64,000 nucleotides of DNA from a virus. The translations under genes were made by a program, and so were the position numbers. Position 1 is the stretch's first letter; every line of letters begins with the position of its first letter. Below, piece by piece: positions 1-7,401 of this stretch. The stretch spans positions 85,353 to 149,352 of the IMG/VR virus record IMGVR_UViG_3300033273_000392; one strand, written 5' to 3'. A model generated the notes under the pieces. That model ran no database searches. It was not told the DNA's origin and worked only from the letters and a program-made list of their open reading frames with translations.

Positions 1-249
1 CTCACCTTCTGCAATAGAAAATGGGTCAGATATGTTATTAAACTTCAATATAAGATCAGATCTACTAGCATCCCCATAGTATGTAAGAGCTATTAAATCT
101 ATACGACCCCTTTCTAAAGGACTGACTCTATGTTCAGTATACTGGTCTTCTGTGACTTCTTCAATCTTGTTGATAAAGTACATAGTAGGCTGAACTATAA
201 GTAAGTTTACGCCCTCGATTATCTTATCTTTAATTGTAGCTAAATTCAT
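1..249 (-). CDS. Baseplate wedge protein, gp53/LysM-like (3' part missing)
   Basis: I translated this by eye from the ATG at 249. The product begins MNLATIKDKIIEGVNLLIVQ and runs off the window at base 1. The visible end contains YYGDASRSDLILKFNNISD, the pattern of the LysM-like segment of T4 gp53, a baseplate wedge component (Tyr-Tyr-Gly, then a hydrophobic helix, then N-N-I-x-D-P). The stop of the next upstream gene overlaps its start as TAATG, so the two are probably translationally coupled parts of one tail/baseplate operon. Only 82 codons are visible, so the family assignment is an inference from a short motif. Confidence 0.6.
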   Translation of the reverse strand, partial: MNLATIKDKIIEGVNLLIVQPTMYFINKIEEVTEDQYTEHRVSPLERGRIDLIALTYYGDASRSDLILKFNNISDPFSIAEGE

Positions 250-1925
250 TATCCTTGTGCCATATCAGATATATTTCTTGCGAGGTTCTGAGATAATCTA
301 CCTTTGGCTCTACCATATTGATCCACGTTAACAGTACCAACATCGTCAAATCCTTCTGGTTGTAAGTATATTCTATTCTTACCCGCGTTAAACATGCTTT
401 CAATTTCAGATTTATCTCTAGGTCTACCTGGCTTTAAAGTAATTGTTAGCTTAAGCTTAGAAGGAAAGTCTTCATATCCTAAAGGACCTTCAAACTCAAA
501 CTTTGCATCTTGCATACATAGATTACCTATCACCATAACCGGGTTCATAGGGTTTCCAACTGTAAGGTGCCATTGCCCGGTCGGATCTCCTGTTAAGAAA
601 GCCTGAATTACTGCACCGCCCTGAGGGCTTCCAAATAGTTCCATAAGGCCGCCTCCTATAACTTGATCTAGAACTTTAGAATCACCTAACCCCTTTTTTA
701 GGTCATCGAATAAGTTTGATGCACTTGAAGTAAACTGATCTATGATGCTACCTAAAAATCCCTTATAATCTCCGCTTTTAAGCTTACTAAAATCACCGAA
801 TGGTTTCTTACCAGTTCCGCCATAGTATCTTGCAGCACCTCCCCAGAAAGGAGCATTATTGTATGTAAGTACAAGTAGGTTTGCTAGCGTATCCATAAAT
901 GCTACTCTAGGACTTGTATTACCATATGCTTTAAGATCGTAATGGAATGTCAAAGTAAACTCTTGTGTAAACTTTAAACCCCTGTCTCTAACTAAAATCT
1001 GATCAATAACATTATAAGGTCCATATACATGATTCGGATACGTAGCACTTAGCGGATCATGCCCAGGTCCTAACTGCTTTTTTCTTTCTGTTTGGGCCGC
1101 TGTTCTTCCGGCAAGACCCTCTTCAATCGCAGAAAGAAGAGGTGACGAGCTAATTTTGCCACCTACTTTACCGCGATTATCGCCACTTGGATTCTGTATT
1201 TCTTGAACCTTAGACTTTTCTTCCTTCCAGTTAAATCCAACATCAAACTTAATAATGTCTGCTAGCGTATTTCCTAAAGTAGGACTTATCCAGGTTACGG
1301 CCCTAGCGATATCTGGCTGTTGTGATTCTACCACGTCTCCGTTTTCAGCAAAATCTTTTGGGCTAAGTATATCATCCTTACATGGATATGGAAACCTTCT
1401 TAGGGTAAGCATATAGTTATTAGGAACAGTTCCATAATATTCACACTGTATAAAGTCTTCTAATCTATAGCTGTATGCAAGAGAGTCATTATCCTGCGAC
1501 CACTCCACTATTGTCTTAGCTGTTGGATTAATAGAAGGTGAATCGGGTGTAATAATTGACTTTTCATAGTCAGCTACATTAACCGGGGCCGAATCATCTA
1601 GGTTGTTTAAAGCGATAGACTTATACCTTAATAAATTCCAGGTATTAAATCTACTTCTAGGAGAGTCTCCGCTTTTTGCAGTGTATTCCTCAGAAGTACC
1701 TTCATTAACAACATATGACCTGGTGGGTAAAGTTTCATCATATAGACGATCCTTGCGTTGTTCTCCGTTTTGAAACGCAGTATGGCCTTCTATACTAATC
1801 TCACCCGGCTCTACCGGATTCCCTAATGCAGTATTTATAATGTCTAAACTGCTTTGTAAATCGCCAGTCTCAGTGTCTCTATAAAGATTAACTGCATCCT
1901 GTACTCCTTGGAAAGTTAGAGGCAT
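249..1925 (-). CDS. Probable tail tube/baseplate-associated structural protein
   Basis: A 558-aa protein with no signal peptide or membrane segment. Residues about 455-530 (PVMVIGNLCMQDAKFEFEGP, then a K-L-T-I-T-L-K-P-G-R-P-R-D-K stretch) have the beta-rich look of tail-tube and baseplate proteins of large myophages. I do not recognise a named family. It sits directly upstream of the gp53-like gene with a TAATG overlap and behind a late-promoter-like GATATATA (1947-1954) 21 nt before the ATG, which fits a virion structural role. The role comes from context, not from motifs. Confidence 0.55.
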   Translation of the reverse strand: MPLTFQGVQDAVNLYRDTETGDLQSSLDIINTALGNPVEPGEISIEGHTAFQNGEQRKDRLYDETLPTRSYVVNEGTSEEYTAKSGDSPRSRFNTWNLLRYKSIALNNLDDSAPVNVADYEKSIITPDSPSINPTAKTIVEWSQDNDSLAYSYRLEDFIQCEYYGTVPNNYMLTLRRFPYPCKDDILSPKDFAENGDVVESQQPDIARAVTWISPTLGNTLADIIKFDVGFNWKEEKSKVQEIQNPSGDNRGKVGGKISSSPLLSAIEEGLAGRTAAQTERKKQLGPGHDPLSATYPNHVYGPYNVIDQILVRDRGLKFTQEFTLTFHYDLKAYGNTSPRVAFMDTLANLLVLTYNNAPFWGGAARYYGGTGKKPFGDFSKLKSGDYKGFLGSIIDQFTSSASNLFDDLKKGLGDSKVLDQVIGGGLMELFGSPQGGAVIQAFLTGDPTGQWHLTVGNPMNPVMVIGNLCMQDAKFEFEGPLGYEDFPSKLKLTITLKPGRPRDKSEIESMFNAGKNRIYLQPEGFDDVGTVNVDQYGRAKGRLSQNLARNISDMAQG

Positions 1926-1946
1926 ACTTAGTTGATTCTTTTTTTG

Positions 1947-1954
1947 TATATATC
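1947..1954 (-). promoter_or_regulatory. Candidate late promoter GATATATA
   Basis: On the minus strand GATATATA lies 21 nt before the ATG of the 558-aa structural gene. It resembles the T4 late -10 element TATAAATA. The same octamer with the same 21-nt gap occurs at 7388-7395, and its GATAAATA variant at 61608-61615. Confidence 0.5.
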
Positions 1955-1985
1955 TAACTTCTTTTCTGTATAATAAGTTATTATG

Positions 1986-2594
1986 TTAGGAGCTTCCCCA
2001 TTCTGCTGAATCTAGCTCATCAGTATCAGGTCTATATAGAAGATCTTCTATCCATCCATCATCCTTTGGATATCTGTCACCTAGGAATCTCTGTAGAGAC
2101 TTTTCATATATTCCTTTAGTTTGCCAATAAAACTGTCCTTTAGAGTATGCGTTCCTATTAGCTAATTCAAATATCTCTCTTAGCTTTATCTGTATAAAGA
2201 AGGTCTGCAGATTATTAAACAGTTCAACCTGTTCAGCTCTAGTCTTTGTGCAAAACACAGAATCAACGACAACTAGATATTTCTTCCATTTCTCCCCATC
2301 GAATACTCTTTTAGTTAAGTCATCTACTGCCCTAAATTCTTTTCTTTGCAGATTAATCCTAGTTTTTTCACCAGTCTTAAATCCACGTTGGAACATACCT
2401 CCAAAGAAATATTTCTTTAAAAAGTATATGTTATCGTAGAACTTAACAATCTTAAGTTGATACCTAGGATTAATCTCGTCAAACTTGACGTCATAGATTA
2501 AAGCTCTTACTGGGAACAATATATTCGGGCGAGCGTCGCAAGATATTAAAGCATGTACGTATTCACCCTTTGAATACAATTTATGCTTAATCAT
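1986..2594 (-). CDS. Hypothetical protein, 202 aa
   Basis: Not recognised. Basic and aromatic-rich N-terminal half with a phage-like YFFGGMFQRGF stretch near residue 65 and several beta-type hydrophobic segments; acidic C-terminal tail. Its start overlaps the end of the upstream 132-aa gene by 8 nt. It lies between tail/baseplate genes and small unknown genes in one co-directional block, so a virion or assembly role is possible, but no motif supports one. Confidence 0.7.
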   Translation of the reverse strand: MIKHKLYSKGEYVHALISCDARPNILFPVRALIYDVKFDEINPRYQLKIVKFYDNIYFLKKYFFGGMFQRGFKTGEKTRINLQRKEFRAVDDLTKRVFDGEKWKKYLVVVDSVFCTKTRAEQVELFNNLQTFFIQIKLREIFELANRNAYSKGQFYWQTKGIYEKSLQRFLGDRYPKDDGWIEDLLYRPDTDELDSAEWGSS

Positions 2595-2985
2595 TGTCTA
2601 TGAATCTTACGTTATCAAACTTGCTTAGGACTCCTTTTTTAGGATAGTCGCATCTATTGATGATCGTAAGGCCGACCTCATATGACTCGTCAGTCATGCT
2701 AGACACAAATTCCTTAAAGTTAGATATAGTCTCTTGGTCTAGGTTTTTAAGAAGATAAACAAGCCTATGCTCATCGCAACACTGTTCGTTTTCAAATAGT
2801 GTTCTAAGCATCTTCTCAATATAAAGAGATATGATTACATCGGATGGCTCGTTACCATAAGGATCGCTTTTAAGCAATCTTCCGTATATGTCAGAATAAG
2901 ATATCACCAAGTCGTAATTTTCAGACTTGACGTATCGATCAAACTCAGAACGAGTCTTACACCATATGCAATCAATCTTCATCAT
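2587..2985 (-). CDS. Hypothetical protein, 132 aa
   Basis: Not recognised. A soluble, acidic protein, mostly helical by composition, with three Cys residues scattered in the middle (ENEQCCDEH). It overlaps the upstream gene as ATGA (2982-2985) and the downstream gene by 8 nt, the tight packing seen through this operon. Confidence 0.7.
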   Translation of the reverse strand: MMKIDCIWCKTRSEFDRYVKSENYDLVISYSDIYGRLLKSDPYGNEPSDVIISLYIEKMLRTLFENEQCCDEHRLVYLLKNLDQETISNFKEFVSSMTDESYEVGLTIINRCDYPKKGVLSKFDNVRFIDND

Positions 2986-3308
2986 TTCTTCTTTAAAAAC
3001 TTTTCTAGTCTCTGTATTTCTCTTCCAAGTTGAGAGATCTGTTCCTGTGCCATTTCGGAAGTAGGAGAATATGACTTACCCATAGATCTGCGAATCTCAA
3101 TCTTTTCGCGATCCATGTCAGTACCTAGATCTATTCCAAGATCTAAGGCTATATCATTGATGAACTTAATCTTATTAATAGTGGCGGTAGGAGAGTCAAA
3201 GTCATAAACAACTCTAGACTCATATTCCTCACCAGCACCATTAACATTGTCATCATGAAGTATCTTAATTACTCCATTGTCGGCAAGTTCTAGTGTAAGT
3301 GTAACCAT
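2982..3308 (-). CDS. Hypothetical protein, 108 aa
   Basis: Not recognised. The N-terminal 60 residues look like a small beta sheet (VTLTLELADNGVIKILHDD). The C-terminus ends in a charged coiled coil (QISQLGREIQRLEKFLKKK). Its ATG overlaps the final codon of the upstream gene by one base at 3308. Confidence 0.7.
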   Translation of the reverse strand: MVTLTLELADNGVIKILHDDNVNGAGEEYESRVVYDFDSPTATINKIKFINDIALDLGIDLGTDMDREKIEIRRSMGKSYSPTSEMAQEQISQLGREIQRLEKFLKKK

Positions 3309-3724
3309 TAGGCATTTCTTTTTTGCTTGGACTCGTTAGCCTCCTTAAGCAATTGTCTAATTATCTTCTTATCTTGTTTCCTAGTCTCCTTATTGTTAAC
3401 GAAGTCAAGCGAGTATGCTTCTTCTAACATTTCAATCTCTTCTTCATTATAACCCATAGCAGCCCAGTTAATCTTCATACTTTCAATCTTTTCCTCTAGC
3501 TGGATAGCCATGGCTCTTTCCCTTTCATCTAGGTTGGCTTCGTGGATCTTTCTTCCGTTTTCACGCTGAGCTTCTCTTATATCAGCGCTATCCTTAAAGC
3601 TCATGTTTTTCTTAGCTTTAAAGTAACCGCTTTGCTTCATCATTGCCCGTCTTTGTTTATGATTGGGCATGGTAAACTTAACGTTACTCTCCGGAGTCTG
3701 ATTTGCTTGATCGTTTTCTGTCAT
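3308..3724 (-). CDS. Hypothetical charged helical protein, 138 aa
   Basis: Not recognised. Highly charged, almost wholly helical, rich in Lys, Glu and Asn, ending in a Lys-rich coil. The open frame extends to a TTG at 3751, but the first ATG (MTENDQANQT) is at 3724 and is preferred. The TTG does have an AAAGG five bases upstream, so the longer 147-aa form cannot be excluded. It overlaps the end of the upstream gene by 41 nt. Confidence 0.65.
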   Translation of the reverse strand: MTENDQANQTPESNVKFTMPNHKQRRAMMKQSGYFKAKKNMSFKDSADIREAQRENGRKIHEANLDERERAMAIQLEEKIESMKINWAAMGYNEEEIEMLEEAYSLDFVNNKETRKQDKKIIRQLLKEANESKQKRNA

Positions 3725-4256
3725 TGTAATAGTTATTAGTGAATGATTCAATCTGACCTTTTAATTGGTCTCTTAAATTATCTATCTGGCTCTCAATAAG
3801 AGCTATAATATAGTTATTTAACTCAGAAGCGTCTACATCCATTTCATCTATAAGCATGCCGTGCATCGCCTTAGATGGTAGGTTAACGGTAACTGGCATT
3901 TTAGCAGTATTCTTTTTGCTAACCTTTTTAAGCATACCCATCATAACGCTATTGTCGTCCATTTCTGTAGGAGCAGGCGCTTTAGATTCTGACTTAGGTT
4001 TAACCTCCTCTACCTTAGGAGATTCGACTTGTGTTTCAACAGGATTAAAGCTCTTAGATATTCTTTGAGCATCTTCTTCATTTCCCGTCTCCATAAGGAA
4101 CTCACCGATAAGATCTTTGGCAATACGAGTACCGTCAGTAAAGTAAAGCCATTTCTTGTCATCCTTATTTACATCTATTTTAACTATATCGCCAGATCGT
4201 TCACTCTTGATCCAGACATATAACTTTTCTTCCATATTTTCCTTTGTTTCTACCAT
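3684..4256 (-). CDS. Hypothetical protein with disordered linker, 190 aa
   Basis: I chose the ATG at 4256 (MVETKENMEEK) over one at 4298 because the latter would run into the preceding gene. The first 70 residues look like a small compact domain (LYVWIKSERSGDIVKIDVNK). A Pro/Lys/Glu-rich linker (residues about 75-105) joins it to a C-terminal helical region with FTNNYYNDRK. Domain-linker-domain proteins of this kind can be assembly or replication adaptors, but I do not recognise the family. Confidence 0.65.
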   Translation of the reverse strand: MVETKENMEEKLYVWIKSERSGDIVKIDVNKDDKKWLYFTDGTRIAKDLIGEFLMETGNEEDAQRISKSFNPVETQVESPKVEEVKPKSESKAPAPTEMDDNSVMMGMLKKVSKKNTAKMPVTVNLPSKAMHGMLIDEMDVDASELNNYIIALIESQIDNLRDQLKGQIESFTNNYYNDRKRSSKSDSGE

Positions 4257-4269
4257 TCCAAAAATTCGT

Positions 4270-4473
4270 TTAATTAGTAGCTTCAGTAGTAATATCATCG
4301 CCCTCGTGTATTAAGAACTGTTTGATAAAATTTAAGGACTCTTCAGAACCCATGACCGCATCGGCTTTTACGTATCGCCTAGACCAATCTTTGTAGAATC
4401 TTTGATTTCCCTTTTCTAAAAGCTCTTCTTGTAGAGTCTTAATATCAGGTATGTAAAGTTTAGTAAACCCCAT
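4270..4473 (-). CDS. Hypothetical protein, 67 aa
   Basis: A small soluble protein (MGFTKLYIPDIKTLQEELLE) with a basic middle and acidic end. Not recognised. Its ATG shares a base with the stop of the helicase gene at 4473, so it is probably translated by coupling from the helicase. Confidence 0.65.
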   Translation of the reverse strand: MGFTKLYIPDIKTLQEELLEKGNQRFYKDWSRRYVKADAVMGSEESLNFIKQFLIHEGDDITTEATN

Positions 4474-6206
4474 TATTTTATAATTTTAACACGTTCTGTA
4501 AAGCTGTCAGGGAAAAAGCCCTTTTTATTTATCAGGCTATTAAAGCAAGCATCTAGGATATATGTAACCGCCCAGTCATCCTCATTTCGGACGCTACGGC
4601 CAACTCCTTGCATAATAGATACGCCGGTCTTCCAGTCATACCAATCTACATACTTGCCCATCTTAGCCTTAACAAGCGGATCACCTAATGATGGATATGG
4701 AACCTTAAAGAATATCTGGAATCGACTATTATCGTCTTTTAAATCTAATCCTTCAATAAGAGATGGACCCATCAGTATTGACCCTTCTTTATACTTAAAG
4801 ATATCTAATTGTTCTGCCTTTTCTTTAGATCCGCTATAGTCCATAATCCTCCATCCATGTTGGCTATGCTGCTTAATGTATTCTGTAAAGGCATAACTCC
4901 CTGTATGAATAATGCCACGTTGCCCTTTATGCTTATCAAGAATCTTATCAAGGACCTCTACCACCTTAGGTAAGTTACGCTCACGTTCCCTGTAAGAAAG
5001 CTTGTGTCGGTTCACAAAGATAACAGGAGACTTATCATAGTTGAATTGATTACCTAGGCGAATCACCTTAGCAGACTGGATTCCCATGTGCTTAGCAAAA
5101 CTTCTAATATCACCTAAGGTAGCCGACATAAAAATCTTGAAGCCAGCCTTCTCAAGAAGAAATTGCTTGACCATATTAGATTCTTCGACACACATAAACT
5201 TAGTCTCTTTATCATCGCGATCAATAACCATAGAGTCAACGCCATGTTCTTTGATGATATCATGGTAGTCATCAAACTTACACCATATATCTTTCATCTT
5301 ATCCATGATAACAAAGAATGTGGCCCAATCCTTAGGAACCGCAGAATCACCAGGGAAAGCCTTCTTACAACGAACACGCCCGGCTTGATGAACCTTACGG
5401 TAAACCGTGGCTAACCATCTCATATCAGCAATGGCCTTCATAAGTTCATTAGGATCCTCTTCATGCATAAGGTCATAGATAATAGTCTTGATTCGACTTT
5501 CACTAACCGTGCTTTGACCCAATCCATTTCTCATAGAGAACTTATTAGCTGATCTAAACAGATTTATCATGTCCTCATCAACCCTAGGAGCAAAATGATT
5601 TTGCACGATACTATCGATCTTATGTGCCTCATCAAAGAATACAAAGTCGCGCTTCTTAAATGGAACCTCTTTATTGTCTTGCAGCAACTTATCTTCTACA
5701 TAGTTACGTTGAATAAGCCAATAGTTATAGTTCAATAGGCTTACTGGCTGTTCTATAGCCCTCTTTCTGCTCTGAAGATATCCACAATGCTTGAAACATT
5801 TTAGCTGCTTCTCAGCCGCCTCGTATCCCATTCCCTTAAACTTGCATACACCTAGGCTAAAGGTGTTTCCATTAACATGGCATTCATAGTTGTCGACTCC
5901 ACGAACAGAAGGCCATTTGAGCTTCAACCTTGAAAAATCATTTTCATATTGGTCCTGCAACATAAGATCAGAAGTCACAAGGTATCCCTGGTTTCCCATC
6001 TCTTTAAAGATGTATGAACACCACATAGCGATAATAGACTTACCTGTTCCAGTAGGTGCGTCTAAAATAACTGTAGATTCGGGATCCTCTAGATAAGCTT
6101 CACAGATCTGTACGATCGTCTCTCGTTGATTTAGCCTAAATGTAAAGTTAGGGCCGAATACACCTGCCTTAAGGGCAGAATCTATAATCTTATTTATATT
6201 GTTCAT
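4473..6206 (-). CDS. DinG/XPD-like superfamily 2 DNA helicase
   Basis: A 577-aa ATP-dependent helicase of the XPD/DinG branch. Visible motifs: Walker A APTGTGKS (residues 50-57), four Cys at about 109, 121, 137 and 141 placed like the ligands of the family's 4Fe-4S cluster, the DEAH box at 192-195 (FVFFDEAHK), and C-terminal motifs V and VI (LIEGLDLKDD; MQGVGRSVRNEDDW). The order Walker A, Cys cluster, DEAH is diagnostic for Rad3-type 5'-3' helicases. In phages such enzymes work in replication, recombination or repair. ATGA overlap with the dCMP deaminase gene upstream. Confidence 0.92.
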   Translation of the reverse strand: MNNINKIIDSALKAGVFGPNFTFRLNQRETIVQICEAYLEDPESTVILDAPTGTGKSIIAMWCSYIFKEMGNQGYLVTSDLMLQDQYENDFSRLKLKWPSVRGVDNYECHVNGNTFSLGVCKFKGMGYEAAEKQLKCFKHCGYLQSRKRAIEQPVSLLNYNYWLIQRNYVEDKLLQDNKEVPFKKRDFVFFDEAHKIDSIVQNHFAPRVDEDMINLFRSANKFSMRNGLGQSTVSESRIKTIIYDLMHEEDPNELMKAIADMRWLATVYRKVHQAGRVRCKKAFPGDSAVPKDWATFFVIMDKMKDIWCKFDDYHDIIKEHGVDSMVIDRDDKETKFMCVEESNMVKQFLLEKAGFKIFMSATLGDIRSFAKHMGIQSAKVIRLGNQFNYDKSPVIFVNRHKLSYRERERNLPKVVEVLDKILDKHKGQRGIIHTGSYAFTEYIKQHSQHGWRIMDYSGSKEKAEQLDIFKYKEGSILMGPSLIEGLDLKDDNSRFQIFFKVPYPSLGDPLVKAKMGKYVDWYDWKTGVSIMQGVGRSVRNEDDWAVTYILDACFNSLINKKGFFPDSFTERVKIIK

Positions 6207-6625
6207 TGGTCATTCCAACAGATAACCTCTTCAACGCTGATTCCAGCTTCTTTTAATAGCTCAACTCCGGACATATCTCTATATGATTCAGAGTAGTAAA
6301 CTTCTTCGATGCCCGCTTGAATAATAAGCTTAGCGCAATCAAAACATGGCGCAGTTGTAGTATAAAGCGTAGCTCCGTTAGATGACATGGTTGACTTAGC
6401 AATCTTAGTAATCGCATTAGATTCAGCATGCAAAACCGAAGGAAGAGTACAGTCATTCTCTTCACAGCAATTATCAAATCCCTTTGGAGTTCCATTATAT
6501 CCAAATGAAACGATTTGCTCATCCTTAATGATGATACATCCAACCTTTCTACGTTCAGCATAACTCAACTTTGCAGTCTGATATGCTATCTGCATGTAGA
6601 TCTTATCAATTGGTATTCTTGGCAT
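6203..6625 (-). CDS. Deoxycytidylate (dCMP) deaminase
   Basis: A 140-aa zinc-dependent deaminase converting dCMP to dUMP, feeding thymidylate synthase. It shows the zinc signature HAESN (about residue 66) and APCFDCAKLI (about residue 92), plus GYNGTPKG near residue 43, typical of phage and eukaryotic dCMP deaminases such as T4 Cd. The enzyme pairs logically with ThyA (47.4 kb) and the dCMP hydroxymethylase-like protein (42.8 kb), which compete for the same dCMP pool. Start directly behind the terminator of the acidic-protein gene. Confidence 0.93.
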   Translation of the reverse strand: MPRIPIDKIYMQIAYQTAKLSYAERRKVGCIIIKDEQIVSFGYNGTPKGFDNCCEENDCTLPSVLHAESNAITKIAKSTMSSNGATLYTTTAPCFDCAKLIIQAGIEEVYYSESYRDMSGVELLKEAGISVEEVICWNDQ

Positions 6626-6632
6626 AATAAAA

Positions 6633-6659
6633 AAGGTCTACATTTTATATGCAGACCTT
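6633..6659 (-). terminator. Rho-independent terminator after the acidic-protein gene
   Basis: Inverted repeat AAGGTCT...AGACCTT with inner CAT/ATG pairing. On the minus strand it is followed by a run of T (A tract at 6628-6634). It ends transcription of the gene at 6680-7366, 20 nt past its stop. Confidence 0.8.
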
Positions 6660-6679
6660 CCTTAAAGTTTACTTATCTA

Positions 6680-7366
6680 TTATTCCCCGCTCCAAGCTTC
6701 TTTCATTTCTTCAATCTTCTTTGCGTAAGCATCTTTCATCTCATTGCAATTAGCCTCAAAGGTTTCGGCAGTCATATCACCCTCCTTAACCTGCTTCCAC
6801 GCCTCTTGCATTGCATCCGCTGCTAGATTAGCAGCAAGCGCAGCGTTTTCTTTCATGTAGCCTTCTAAAGTGTGGTCTGGGTAATCATCTTGCTCATAAG
6901 CAACTGCCTCTGCGACACACTTATCGTATGCTTCTTTCATCATTTCAGAAACTACGATCTCTTCTGATTCTTCTGCAGGCTCTTCAGCGTCTACGTCAGT
7001 AGGCTCCTCAGCTGGTTCTTCTTCTGCAGGTTCCTCAGCTGGTTCTTCTTCTGCAGGTTCTTCAGCTGGCTCCTCTTCTGCAGGTTCCTCAGCTGGCTCC
7101 TCTTCAGCTTCTTCAGCTTCAGCTTCTTCTTCAGATTCTTCCTCCCCTGCTTCTTCAGCGTCTTCCTCTTCGGCTTCTTCTTCAGCCTCTTCCTCCGCAG
7201 CATCACCCTCTTCTTCAGACTCCTCTTCAGCTTCCTCAGGAGCGTCTACCTCCTCTTCTTCAATTTCTTCAGCGCCAGCTTCCTCGTCTTCTAGGTCCTC
7301 TTCGCTTACTTTAGGCATGTTCTTATTAGAGAAATACTCTTCAAAGGTTAATATCTTTCTGCTCAT
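6680..7366 (-). CDS. Highly acidic Glu/Ala-rich protein, possible prohead core protein
   Basis: A 228-aa protein. Residues about 20-140 are almost only Glu, Ala, Asp, Ser and Pro, with a tandem EEPAEEPA repeat, followed by a folded-looking helical domain (about 145-228) ending MKEAWSGE. The N-terminus MSRKILTFEEYFSNKN resembles the capsid-targeting tag of other proteins here. Strongly acidic, low-complexity proteins with such a tag recall the T4 prohead core protein gp67, so a scaffold/core role is my inference. It has its own candidate late promoter (7388-7395) and terminator and lies next to the polyprotein-like tagged gene. Confidence 0.8.
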   Translation of the reverse strand: MSRKILTFEEYFSNKNMPKVSEEDLEDEEAGAEEIEEEEVDAPEEAEEESEEEGDAAEEEAEEEAEEEDAEEAGEEESEEEAEAEEAEEEPAEEPAEEEPAEEPAEEEPAEEPAEEEPAEEPTDVDAEEPAEESEEIVVSEMMKEAYDKCVAEAVAYEQDDYPDHTLEGYMKENAALAANLAADAMQEAWKQVKEGDMTAETFEANCNEMKDAYAKKIEEMKEAWSGE

Positions 7367-7387
7367 TTTTAAGTTATTTTGTTTTTT

Positions 7388-7395
7388 TATATATC
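7388..7395 (-). promoter_or_regulatory. Candidate late promoter GATATATA
   Basis: Minus-strand GATATATA 21 nt before the ATG of the acidic-protein gene, inside the 35-nt gap after the preceding gene. The spacing is the same as at 1947-1954. Confidence 0.5.
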
Positions 7396-7401
7396 AGTCT
7401 A

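Noticed and set aside
6991-7206. Lys/Leu-rich frame overlapping the acidic gene on the same strand
   Set aside because: A frame-shifted shadow of the GAA/GAG-rich repeat; basic low complexity with no start signal.
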